Shown here one piece after another: positions 1 to 7,080 of a stretch of DNA of 15,006 nt. This stretch comes from Saprospiraceae bacterium UBA2365 (GTDB lineage Bacteria > Bacteroidota > Bacteroidia > Chitinophagales > Saprospiraceae). Position numbers and translations under genes: made by a program. Within the stretch, counting starts at the first letter, position 1. Each line of letters starts with the position of its first letter. Under the pieces are notes generated by a model. That model saw nothing but the letters and a program-made list of their open reading frames with translations, did no database searches and had not been told where the DNA came from. Location of the stretch: the NCBI GenBank assembly GCA_002344345.1, contig DDTL01000145.1, positions 36,495 through 51,500 on the forward strand, in the 5' to 3' direction.

Positions 1-17
1 TTAACCCTTGATTCGCA

Positions 18-1214
18 TTATAAAGTTGAAACGGATTCCACAAAATGTCTTGCATTTGCCGTATTGTCATATTTGTCTTTGATCAGTTTTCTGGCTTTGG
101 AACCTATTTTTTGAACTTCTTCCGGGTGTTGAATGCAAAACAATATTTGATTAATGAATTCTTTAGCCGTATCTGCAAGTAAAACCTGTTGACCGTGCTG
201 TGCAGAGATACCTTCCAAACCCAATGTAGTGGAAATAACAACTCTGCCAAGCGCCATAGATTCAAGAATTTTCACCCGCATACCGCTACCCGAAAAAAGC
301 GGAACAATGGTCAATTGGCAGGATTGTAAAAAACCGATGGCATCCTCTACTTCACCATGTATATACAAGTTCCTACCATTCATTTTATAAAGCTGGTCCG
401 GCGTGTTTCTACCTGCGATGTGCAATTCCACCTGTTTTAAATTGTCTTTATACGGAAGCCAGACTTTTTCGATAAACCAGTTCAAACCTTCCATATTTGG
501 CATCCAGTCCAGGGAACCAATAAAAGAAATTTTAAGAGATGCATGTTCAGAAAAAGCCGACAGCGGATAATTCCGGATGTCAATACCGATGGGCACAACG
601 AAACCCTGATTATTAAAACCAAGTTTAACGAAATTTGCGAGATCCCTTTTGGAAACAGTGATGAGATAATCATACACATTCAGGTTTTTCAATTCATACC
701 GTTTGAGTTTCCATACGAGATACTGAATATAGATCTTTTTGAAAGAAAATCTCATATTGTTGAGCATACGTTCCCAAATTTCGTATTCCAGATTGTGTGA
801 ACGCATGATGATCTTAGCTTCGGAAAACTTTCGGATGACCGGGACATAAGGAGTCAGGTATAGCGTTTCGAGAAGGATCACATCAAAGGATTCATTTTGC
901 AGCAATGTTTTCAATTTTGCTGCGTAAGTTTTTGAAATGAACCTGGTCACGTGGTAGGAATTCCTTGAAAATAAATTCAAAAAAGCGCCTGCGACAGTGA
1001 TCCTGTTATCTATTTCCACCGTTTCGATCCGCCTGTAATGGTCATAAGAGCCTGGCAGACTTGAAAGATCGAAATAATGTTTGGCTGTATTCATACTGAG
1101 CAAAGTGATATCACAACCCAGTTGGGCCAGTGCACTGCTCAGGTAATAAACCGCAATTGATTCACCGTCTTTGAGAGGAAATGGAAACTTTTTAGTCAGT
1201 TGAAGGATTTTCAT
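18..1214 (-). CDS. GT4-family glycosyltransferase
   Basis: This 398-residue protein looks like a cytoplasmic retaining glycosyltransferase with a GT-B fold, moving a sugar from a nucleotide-sugar donor to an acceptor in surface polysaccharide or glycoconjugate synthesis; donor and acceptor cannot be told. The N-terminal half opens with MKILQLTKKFPFP and a Gly-Glu-Ser loop, as in GT4 acceptor domains, and has a S-H-N-x-E stretch near 139-143. The donor domain starts near 228 (ISFIGSLDWMPN). It carries HIAGR (265-269), a GSGMRVKILESMALG segment (309-323) containing the second Glu of the GT4 EX7E motif (E318), then a GLEGI loop. The first Glu of EX7E is Ser, which I recall as common in the ExoL/Stp1-like subgroup. 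Length is usual for GT4. The gene is complete: the stop is at 18-20, and the ATG is 14-20 bp from a -7 element (TACATTTG). It is divergent from the ABC ATPase gene. Family assignment is firm, substrate unknown. Confidence 0.9.
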   Translation of the reverse strand: MKILQLTKKFPFPLKDGESIAVYYLSSALAQLGCDITLLSMNTAKHYFDLSSLPGSYDHYRRIETVEIDNRITVAGAFLNLFSRNSYHVTRFISKTYAAKLKTLLQNESFDVILLETLYLTPYVPVIRKFSEAKIIMRSHNLEYEIWERMLNNMRFSFKKIYIQYLVWKLKRYELKNLNVYDYLITVSKRDLANFVKLGFNNQGFVVPIGIDIRNYPLSAFSEHASLKISFIGSLDWMPNMEGLNWFIEKVWLPYKDNLKQVELHIAGRNTPDQLYKMNGRNLYIHGEVEDAIGFLQSCQLTIVPLFSGSGMRVKILESMALGRVVISTTLGLEGISAQHGQQVLLADTAKEFINQILFCIQHPEEVQKIGSKARKLIKDKYDNTANARHFVESVSTL

Positions 1215-1233
1215 TTTACGGTCTATTAAAATA

Positions 1234-1241
1234 CAAATGTA
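1234..1241 (-). promoter_or_regulatory. -7 element (TACATTTG) of the glycosyltransferase gene
   Basis: On the minus strand this reads TACATTTG, an exact match to the Bacteroidota -7 consensus TAnnTTTG. Transcription would start near 1228, giving a leader of about 14 nt before the ATG at 1214. No TTTG is seen at the right distance upstream for a -33 box, so the call rests on the -7 element and its position. Confidence 0.5.
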
Positions 1242-1304
1242 CGATCTTGTTTTTATTGCCGGCTAAAACCAGACTGAAAAGAGGATATTTTTATTTTTAT
1301 CCAT

Positions 1305-1312
1305 TACTTTTG
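1305..1312 (+). promoter_or_regulatory. -7 element (TACTTTTG) of the ABC ATPase gene
   Basis: TACTTTTG matches TAnnTTTG exactly. A start about 7 nt downstream, near 1319, gives a short leader before the ATG at 1334 and lies downstream of the ATG at 1247, which argues against that upstream start. No clear -33 TTTG is seen. Confidence 0.45.
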
Positions 1313-1333
1313 GCTTGTAAAAATTCAACAGGT

Positions 1334-1984
1334 ATGCTTATTGCAAAAAACATACATAAATCTTTCAAGAATCTGCATGTTCTTAAAGGTGTAGATCTTG
1401 AATTGAAATCTTCGGAGATCCTATCCATAGTAGGCAAATCCGGAACAGGGAAGAGTACTCTTTTGCACATCCTGGGCACCCTGGACCAGGCCGATGAAGG
1501 AACACTTGAGATCGGCGGCCAAATGATCTCATCTATGTCAAAAAGGAAACTGGCCAATTTCAGGAGCAGTAAAATAGGATTTGTTTTCCAGTTTCATCAT
1601 CTGCTGGAGGATTTCAACGCCAAGGAAAATGTTATGATGCCAGCCATCATTGCAAAAGTAAGCAAGAAAAAGGCCGGGGCATCAGCTGAGCGCTGGCTGG
1701 AAATACTGGGATTAAAGGACAGGATGCTTCACCGACCCAATCAGCTTTCAGGTGGTGAACAGCAGAGAGTTGCTGTAGCCAGAGCGTTGATCAACCAACC
1801 TGACATCATCCTTGCTGACGAACCTTCCGGCAATCTGGATCAGGCTTCATCTGAAGATTTACATGATTTGCTGTTCAGATTGAGGGATGAATACAGCCAA
1901 AGCTTCATCATCGTAACGCACAATATGTCGCTGGCCGAAAGAAGCAACCGATTTCTGACCATGAAGGATGGAATTTTGGTCTGA
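1334..1984 (+). CDS. lolD: LolD-like ABC transporter ATP-binding protein
   Basis: This 216-residue ATPase belongs to the MacB/LolD/FtsE group and would power a membrane permease on the cytoplasmic face, in LolCDE the release of lipoproteins from the inner membrane. All ABC motifs are intact: Walker A GKSGTGKS (34-41), Q-loop Gln86 in FVFQFHHLL, signature LSGGE (138-142), Walker B IILADE (158-163), followed by PSGNLD, and the switch His196 in VTHN. The FVFQFHHLL stretch and the size favour LolD over MacB, but the permease partner is not in the window, so a different export substrate is possible. The open frame runs back to an ATG at 1247, but the 29 extra residues have no family counterpart and lie upstream of a -7 element at 1305-1312. 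I therefore place the start at 1334. It is a single-gene unit, divergent from the glycosyltransferase gene and convergent with the transaldolase gene. Confidence 0.85.
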   Translation: MLIAKNIHKSFKNLHVLKGVDLELKSSEILSIVGKSGTGKSTLLHILGTLDQADEGTLEIGGQMISSMSKRKLANFRSSKIGFVFQFHHLLEDFNAKENVMMPAIIAKVSKKKAGASAERWLEILGLKDRMLHRPNQLSGGEQQRVAVARALINQPDIILADEPSGNLDQASSEDLHDLLFRLRDEYSQSFIIVTHNMSLAERSNRFLTMKDGILV

Positions 1985-2142
1985 TTTTCAGACTTAAATT
2001 ACTCTTTGAACAACATTTTCTATTGAGTACCAAATCTTAAAAGTAAAGGCAAAGTTTTTCACATATTTAACCTTCCCCCGGAAATCCAGTTAGGATTAAT
2101 CAATCCTGTCAGCCCATCCCTATTTCAAAAAAGTAAGTTTAA

Positions 2143-2802
2143 TTACTGGTTGCCTTTACGATAATCTTCCAGAAATTTAGCCAGGCCTATATCTGTCAAA
2201 GGATGATTGAGCAAGCCTAGTATCGGTCCCAATGGACTCGTGATCACATCTGCTCCGGCTCTGGCGGCGTCTACTATGTGAAGAGAATTCCTGATGGATG
2301 CTGCCAGAATTTCAGTCTGATAATCCTGCATGGCATAAATCTCTGCGATCTCCCTGATCAATTGCATACCTTCCCATCCCGAATCATCTATTCTCCCTAA
2401 AAAAGGTGAAAGGTAAGTGGCTCCGGCTTTTGCTGCCAAAATAGCCTGACCGGCTGAAAACACCAGGGTGCAATTGGTCTTGATACCCAGATCATTGAAC
2501 GTGCGGATAGCTTTGATGCCTTCTTTTATCATGGGCACTTTAACAACAATATTGGGGGCAAGGTCAGCCAGTTCTCTGCCTTCCCTGATCATACCTTCAT
2601 AATCTGTCGAGATGACTTCTGCGCTGACATCACCACCTTCCACCAGGTCACAAATAGCTTTATAATGCTTCAGAATGTTGTCTTTTCCGGTTATTTTTTC
2701 CTTAGCCATCAAAGAAGGGTTCGTCGTGACTCCATCCAGGATCCCCATCGCTTTGACTTCTTTGATTTCATTTAAATTGGCGGTATCTATAAAAAACTTC
2801 AT
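2143..2802 (-). CDS. tal: Transaldolase, small TalC/MipB-type
   Basis: The 219-residue protein is a class I (Schiff base) aldolase that would move a dihydroxyacetone unit between sugar phosphates in the non-oxidative pentose phosphate pathway. Its N-terminus (MKFFIDTANL) and length match the short transaldolase/fructose-6-phosphate aldolase family. Visible active-site residues are Asp6, the TTNPS loop with Asn28, and the Schiff-base Lys88 in NIVVKVP. At the position that separates the two activities there is Glu62 (VSAEVIST). From family knowledge, fructose-6-phosphate aldolases have Gln here and transaldolases have Glu, so transaldolase is the better call. The ATG at 2802 begins the conserved N-terminus, so the start is secure. 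The gene lies 66 bp downstream of the SRP RNA on the same strand. A poly-U terminator separates them, and no clear TAnnTTTG is seen immediately before the gene; the nearest is TAAATTTA at 2822-2829. Confidence 0.93.
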   Translation of the reverse strand: MKFFIDTANLNEIKEVKAMGILDGVTTNPSLMAKEKITGKDNILKHYKAICDLVEGGDVSAEVISTDYEGMIREGRELADLAPNIVVKVPMIKEGIKAIRTFNDLGIKTNCTLVFSAGQAILAAKAGATYLSPFLGRIDDSGWEGMQLIREIAEIYAMQDYQTEILAASIRNSLHIVDAARAGADVITSPLGPILGLLNHPLTDIGLAKFLEDYRKGNQ

Positions 2803-2867
2803 GATATGATTTTTAAGTTTTTAAATTTAATAGGGAAAAGCAGCCTGTGTCTCTTTCATTCAAGCAT

Positions 2868-2966
2868 AAAAAAAAGTGAGGAGACACACCGCACCGCTCA
2901 ACCTCCTACCCTTGCTGCATTTCTACCCTGGGGGAGTTCAGAAGGAGCTGGTCGTATGACCCTCAC
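2868..2966 (-). ncRNA. ffs: Small bacterial SRP RNA (4.5S type)
   Basis: This is the RNA scaffold of the signal recognition particle, which binds the Ffh protein to target nascent membrane and secreted proteins to the inner membrane. On the minus strand a ~99-nt transcript folds into one long hairpin. The outer helix pairs GTGAGG (2966-2961) with CCTCAC (2881-2876). The tip holds the Ffh-binding domain IV: CAGG (2930-2927), a three-pair stem GTA/TGC, a GAAA tetraloop (2923-2920), then AGCAAG (2916-2911). The CAGG...AGCA internal loop is the family hallmark. The 3' end is followed by eight U residues (2875-2868), so the hairpin also serves as terminator. The tetraloop is GAAA, not the more usual GGAA; both are GNRA loops. 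I recognised the family by comparison with the remembered E. coli 4.5S core, not by a covariance search. An open frame across this region is not a gene. Confidence 0.9.
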
Positions 2967-2972
2967 CGGGTG

Positions 2973-3003
2973 CAAAAGTAAACAGTATTGTGCTTATATC
3001 AAA
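2973..3003 (-). promoter_or_regulatory. Full -33/-7 Bacteroidota promoter of the SRP RNA
   Basis: On the minus strand, TTTG (3003-3000) is followed by a 19-nt spacer and then TACTTTTG (2980-2973). Both boxes and the spacing match the Bacteroidota primary sigma consensus (TTTG, N17-23, TAnnTTTG). Counting the final G as -7 puts +1 at 2966, the first base of the outer SRP helix. That agreement supports both calls. Confidence 0.8.
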
Positions 3004-3314
3004 ATAATGGATTAAAAAACACGAAATCAGGAAGAGGACACCTGGATCAATTGGATAATAAAACAAGTTATCGTCTGAATATTATGGATTGAAAATAATT
3101 GAATCCATTCAGATTTTGAGGAAACATATAATTGTGTAAAAATTTTTACTAACCTTCATTAAGGTCGGATTACTCCATTTGATCCATAGCCTTACAAGAA
3201 GGTTTAGTTTTTTCTTTCAGTATCACCTGACTTTTTCAAACAACATCAGCAAAAAGACAAATTTCATTTACGAGTGGATAAACTTTGATGTTTGAAGATC
3301 AGAAAATATCCCAT
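3004..3314. other. Intergenic stretch without a recognised gene
   Basis: The AT-rich 311 bp between the SRP promoter and the 3' end of the YgeW-like gene contain no convincing reading frame. The only structure I see is a small hairpin ACCTT-catt-AAGGT near 3151-3165. It lacks a U-tract, so I do not call it a terminator. No clear terminator for the minus-strand gene at 3315 was found. Confidence 0.5.
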
Positions 3315-4499
3315 TTACAGGTTTTTCTCATTATTGATGATCTCCTGAAGCAGATTGTTTGGATTCGGAAATTTATTGGCCAAAATCATGGAAGACATGA
3401 TATAGGTTTCAAGATGCATTCGCTTTGCAATGTGGATATCCAGATTCAATTCGGTATAGTCGTTCCCGGAAATTTCAATATCGGTTTTCTGTTCTGCAAA
3501 GCTCACAGGCCACCGCATGACCAAAGCTTTCCCTTCTTTTGTCAACCTTAGTTTTTTAGGGGTTAAAATCCATTTGCGCGGATTAAATCCCTGATGGACT
3601 TCCTCCGTGTTTTCTTCAGACACCAAAACGGACTCTTCAAAAGAAATTGAATCATTTTGTGAAAGCTCTGAGAAGGGCGTCGAAGCCCATGGGATCAGAT
3701 ATACAATATCAGCATCGTTAAGAGATTTTTTAAAATGCTGACTCTGCCTGAACTTCCCTTTGCTTGTTTTTGTACTTCTCAGCGCATTCGAAATCGCGTC
3801 TTCCGGAAGTTCATATCCTGGCGGATATACCAGATGAACATCCATACCGAATCTGCTGAAAAGCCTGATGACACTGACCGGAAGTGTCCTGGATACAGTA
3901 TAATCCGGGCTGTATTCCCATGAAATGGTGATTTTTTTCCTTTTCAGCGTTTTAAGGCTTCCAAAATGATCTTTCAAAAATAAAAGGTCTGTTAATGCCT
4001 GAACAGGCCAACCGACCGCACTTCGAAAATTGATCAGACCTGGACGGTTCGATATCAGGTTATTTTGAACGCAGAGATCAAGATATTTTATCATACCTTT
4101 AACATGAATTTCCTCAACCTGCGATTCGTCCTCATCATAAATAGCGATCAGATCTGCCTCTCCGGCTATTCTACAAAGTAACTTATAATCCCATTCTTTG
4201 TCAAACATTTCAGACAACCTGACGATTTCGGGAAATATCCCTGTCTTAGCACATGCCATCAGAAAAGAACATCTGTTGTTAAAATTGTCATCTGAAAAAA
4301 TACCAATCCCGGTGGCAGTTCCGAAAAAACGTGTCGACATCTGATGGTCCCTGAAAACTTTCAATTTCTGTGCCAGATAGATGATGATTTCAATCTCACC
4401 AATAGTCAGTAATTCAGTACTAATGATGTCCTTACCCAACAACCCGGGTTTCTCTATCTTACCAGGTTTTTGTTTTATTTCTCGGATTTTTTCAGGCAT
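3315..4499 (-). CDS. YgeW-like carbamoyltransferase homolog with altered catalytic motifs
   Basis: This 394-residue protein belongs to the aspartate/ornithine carbamoyltransferase superfamily and most resembles the knotted YgeW group. Shared stretches recalled from E. coli YgeW (about 396 residues) are AQKLK near 43-47, DHFGSLKTLKRKKI near 177-190, the W-x-YSP segment near 194-198, RFGMDVHLVYPPGYEL near 216-231, the DADIVY-x3-WAS segment near 262-273, and a C-terminal IMSSMILANKF helix. The catalytic signatures are not kept. The Ser-Thr-Arg-Thr carbamoyl-phosphate loop is DDNFNNR (70-76), His-Pro-x-Gln is WPVQ (164-167), and the MHCLP-type loop is MRWPV (328-332). The 80s-loop segment is also diverged. 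Carbamoyl transfer is therefore doubtful; a ligand-binding, regulatory or different transferase role is possible. The frame is open throughout, so this is not a decaying pseudogene by that measure. A possible -7 element (TATTTTTG) lies at 4559-4566. Neighbours give no pathway clue. Superfamily is firm, function unknown. Confidence 0.8.
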   Translation of the reverse strand: MPEKIREIKQKPGKIEKPGLLGKDIISTELLTIGEIEIIIYLAQKLKVFRDHQMSTRFFGTATGIGIFSDDNFNNRCSFLMACAKTGIFPEIVRLSEMFDKEWDYKLLCRIAGEADLIAIYDEDESQVEEIHVKGMIKYLDLCVQNNLISNRPGLINFRSAVGWPVQALTDLLFLKDHFGSLKTLKRKKITISWEYSPDYTVSRTLPVSVIRLFSRFGMDVHLVYPPGYELPEDAISNALRSTKTSKGKFRQSQHFKKSLNDADIVYLIPWASTPFSELSQNDSISFEESVLVSEENTEEVHQGFNPRKWILTPKKLRLTKEGKALVMRWPVSFAEQKTDIEISGNDYTELNLDIHIAKRMHLETYIMSSMILANKFPNPNNLLQEIINNEKNL

Positions 4500-4975
4500 G
4501 GGTTGAATAAATTGATTTTTTTGAGAAATCCAGGTTGTTTTACCTACTTACTTTTTGTCAAAAATAGGCAATTTTTTTAAGTTAATCATACAATGTACAT
4601 ATGTATCAAGTTTAGGGATTTTACACTTGCTTCCAATGTTCAGTTTGCAGTTGAGCTTGACAAAAACGATGGCCGCACTGAATATGTTTTGCTTTTTGAC
4701 ATTACATCCGTTCGAATAATGAATAGAAACCAATCTGCTTTCATTTTCAATGATTTCAATTTCTTAAAAAGGTTCCAAATGTCAAAAACAATTATCATGA
4801 TCTTTCACCAAAAATTACCTTTTGCCGGTGCAAATATCATGACAAATAACTTTTTTTCACACTCAAAAGTCAGTCTCAAAGGTTTAATTTTAAGCCAGGT
4901 TGTACAATTTTATCCTAACATTTAAAGTTATTGTAATCAATTTATTACTTTAGCCTTCTATTAAAATTTCTATAG
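4500..4975. other. 476-bp divergent intergenic region
   Basis: This AT-rich gap separates two divergent genes. A 110-codon open frame (4593-4925, +) lies inside it, but its translation shows no recognisable domain, signal or repeat, and no promoter or ribosome site fits it, so I do not call it a gene. There is a 10-bp perfect palindrome TACATATGTA at 4596-4605, which could be a regulator site. A one-mismatch -7 element (TACTTTAG, 4946-4953) precedes the secreted-protein gene, with a leader of about 16 nt. No RNA gene was recognised. Confidence 0.45.
4559..4566 (-). promoter_or_regulatory. Possible -7 element (TATTTTTG) of the YgeW-like gene
   Basis: The minus strand reads TATTTTTG, an exact TAnnTTTG match, about 60 bp upstream of the ATG at 4499. 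No TTTG box is found at the expected -33 distance, and such AT-rich matches arise by chance, so this is weak. Confidence 0.3.
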
Positions 4976-6985
4976 ATGCAATACAGGAGAATAATCATAT
5001 TTCTATGCTTGGTTTTCAGTTTGGTTGAGGTAAAGGCACAATTAAGTTTTCTAAGCAAAATTGACAGCTTTCCCGGAGAAGCCGCTGAAATGATACCCCT
5101 TCCTGAAGGATTTTTGTTTTTCAGTGGTTACCCGGCAACTGTTTCCGATACAGTATTCAGCCTCACCCGCTTTGACAAATGCGGCACCCTGGATTGGCAG
5201 CGAGTTTTCAGAACAGGCACGGACCAGTTTAATTCCTTTTCCAAACCTGAGGCGATTCTTGACAGGAACAATGAGTTATTTGTTTTACTGTCAGATCTGG
5301 CAGAAGAAAGCAAAGGATACAATCTGGTTAAGTTGGATTTGAATGGGGCGATCATCTGGTCCTATTATCTTCACGGCGTTGAAAATTCGCCCAGATCCAA
5401 AGGAAATATACTATATAATAATTTCAGAGATACCATTGTATTGACCCTGAACAATGAGCATGGTTTTACAAGTGTCGTCAGAATAGATAAAGACGGGAGT
5501 TTTATTGATCAAAAAGAGATATCCGGTTTCCGCCACCATTCATCCAATATGGACAATCAGGGAAATATTATTTTGCTTGGTGATACGGCAGTTGTCAAAC
5601 TAAACTCATTTCTGGATCTGGAATGGGCTAAAAGGCTCAATGGCACATCCTTTTTTGTGCAACAGAACAAACCGGTCATCCGGGCGACCGGACATATACA
5701 TGCAGTGGTTGTAGACACATTTGGAATGGATCTGGATTCATTTTACTATTCTATGGTGAGCATCGACAAAAATGGAGATCTACAATACAGCACTGACAGG
5801 ATCAGAGGCAGAGATTTTGGTGATATCGAACTGTTACAAACCGGCACAAACAATTTTGTATTTTTGGACAGATCATTGGCAACTACTGTAGATAACCTGA
5901 CCAGATCCATCAAAAAACAGACTGATTATGCTTTTTGCGAAGATACTGTGGCATTTTGCAGTTCAACAATGAATCTCTGTATGGACAACTCCTTACTTTT
6001 TGGCGGTTTTTATTACGATCACCCCGATTCAGTTACATTTTACCAGGGAAAAACAGATCCGTCCCTGAATCTCAATTGCAAAGAGAAAAACATCAATCCC
6101 TTAGATACCATTGTTGCATCTGAACTTACTTTGGATTCTATTCATTTTGAATTGAATGATTATGCATTTTTACAGGATACGTTGGTATTTCAATTTATTC
6201 ATTTTTCTCCTTCAGGGCAGGAATTTCCTTGTTTCAATGCGATCGTCAAGAAGGAAGACAACGAACAAAAACCATGTCCCTGCGAAGTCATTTCAGTTGG
6301 CGTAACGTGGTTAAAATCTGCTGAATATCTTTGGAATACCGGTGCAACGTCAAACAGTATTCAGGTGGATACCTCGGGTATTTATGTGGTGGATGTCAAT
6401 TTGTGTGGAACAGAACAGAGGTCCACGATCAAAGTTGATTATAAAGCACTTACTTCCTGCCTGAGTTTTGCCGATGACAGTCCACTTTGTCCCGGCATTC
6501 CCACATCGCTTAAAGTGATCCATAATTATGATAATTTACTGAAAACCAAATGGTTTGACGGAACAGATAATGACAGTACATCCGTATTTAAGGCTGGGCA
6601 ATACTTAGTGGATCTTGAAGCATGTGGATGGAAAGATCAGTTTGTTTTTGATATAACATATAAAAGCATAGAAGAAGAAGAATGTATTCCTGTTAAGATT
6701 CCGAATGCTTTCATTCCTTCCAGCACCACATATGAAGACAACAAAGTCTTCAAAATCTATACACAATTGGATATCAGTGCATTCAAAAAATTCAGCATGG
6801 TTATTTTTGACCGTTGGGGAGAAAAAGTGTATGAAACTGAAGATCCTTTCATGGGTTGGGATGGCACCTTCAGAAATTCAGAAATGCCACCGGGAGCATA
6901 TTTGTACAATATTTCCTATGAACTGGATCTCGGAGGCGAGATTTATGTTGAAAGTAAGAACGGACAATTATTGCTGGTAAAATAA
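4976..6985 (+). CDS. Secreted protein with type IX secretion C-terminal sorting domain (type B)
   Basis: This 669-residue protein should be exported by Sec and then carried across the outer membrane by the type IX secretion system, ending outside or on the cell. Residues 1-21 form a signal peptide (MQYRR, a hydrophobic core, then VKA before Gln22). Residues from about 25 to 430 are a beta-rich, propeller-like region with recurring phrases of the type LTRFDKCGTLDWQ, VKLDLNGAIIW and VRIDKDGSF. A Cys-rich part with two short Ig/PKD-like modules follows: one around YLWNTGATSNSIQV (WNTG at 453-456) and one starting at CPGIPTSLKV. Residues 575-669 are the gliding-motility-associated C-terminal domain, with IPNAFIPSS, FDRWGEKVYE, GWDG and PPGAYLY. 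The ATG fits the signal peptide and lies after a weak -7 element. It is a single-gene unit ended by a strong hairpin terminator. The sorting domain is certain; the biological role (adhesin, enzyme or structural) is not visible. Confidence 0.9.
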   Translation: MQYRRIIIFLCLVFSLVEVKAQLSFLSKIDSFPGEAAEMIPLPEGFLFFSGYPATVSDTVFSLTRFDKCGTLDWQRVFRTGTDQFNSFSKPEAILDRNNELFVLLSDLAEESKGYNLVKLDLNGAIIWSYYLHGVENSPRSKGNILYNNFRDTIVLTLNNEHGFTSVVRIDKDGSFIDQKEISGFRHHSSNMDNQGNIILLGDTAVVKLNSFLDLEWAKRLNGTSFFVQQNKPVIRATGHIHAVVVDTFGMDLDSFYYSMVSIDKNGDLQYSTDRIRGRDFGDIELLQTGTNNFVFLDRSLATTVDNLTRSIKKQTDYAFCEDTVAFCSSTMNLCMDNSLLFGGFYYDHPDSVTFYQGKTDPSLNLNCKEKNINPLDTIVASELTLDSIHFELNDYAFLQDTLVFQFIHFSPSGQEFPCFNAIVKKEDNEQKPCPCEVISVGVTWLKSAEYLWNTGATSNSIQVDTSGIYVVDVNLCGTEQRSTIKVDYKALTSCLSFADDSPLCPGIPTSLKVIHNYDNLLKTKWFDGTDNDSTSVFKAGQYLVDLEACGWKDQFVFDITYKSIEEEECIPVKIPNAFIPSSTTYEDNKVFKIYTQLDISAFKKFSMVIFDRWGEKVYETEDPFMGWDGTFRNSEMPPGAYLYNISYELDLGGEIYVESKNGQLLLVK

Positions 6986-7008
6986 AACCTGTAAATAGTA
7001 TCAAGAAT

Positions 7009-7040
7009 AAAAGGCTGTCAACCTGAGCTGACAGCCTTTT
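7009..7040. terminator. Bidirectional intrinsic terminator
   Basis: A perfect 12-bp inverted repeat, AAAAGGCTGTCA and its complement, encloses an 8-nt loop (acctgagc). The A-tract on one side and T-tract on the other give a GC-rich stem with a U-run in either reading direction. It lies between the convergent secreted-protein and phosphohexomutase genes and would end both transcripts. Confidence 0.85.
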
Positions 7041-7080
7041 ACAATGACGTGATATACGTCTAAAAACTCAGATATACTTA

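Noticed and set aside
1..18. ATG overlapping the glycosyltransferase stop (TAATG), suggesting a coupled downstream gene
   Set aside because: The frame reads only five codons before a stop, so this is chance.
2092..2107. AGGATT-aatc-AATCCT inverted repeat as a terminator between the convergent lolD and tal genes
   Set aside because: The stem is only six pairs, low in GC, and has no U-tract on either side.
2806..3015. 69-codon open frame on the plus strand
   Set aside because: It lies across the SRP RNA gene and its promoter on the opposite strand; the translation has no family features.
4593..4925. 110-codon open frame on the plus strand in the divergent gap
   Set aside because: No domain, signal peptide or promoter is visible and the composition looks like translated AT-rich intergenic DNA. 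A real small gene cannot be fully excluded without homologs or transcripts.
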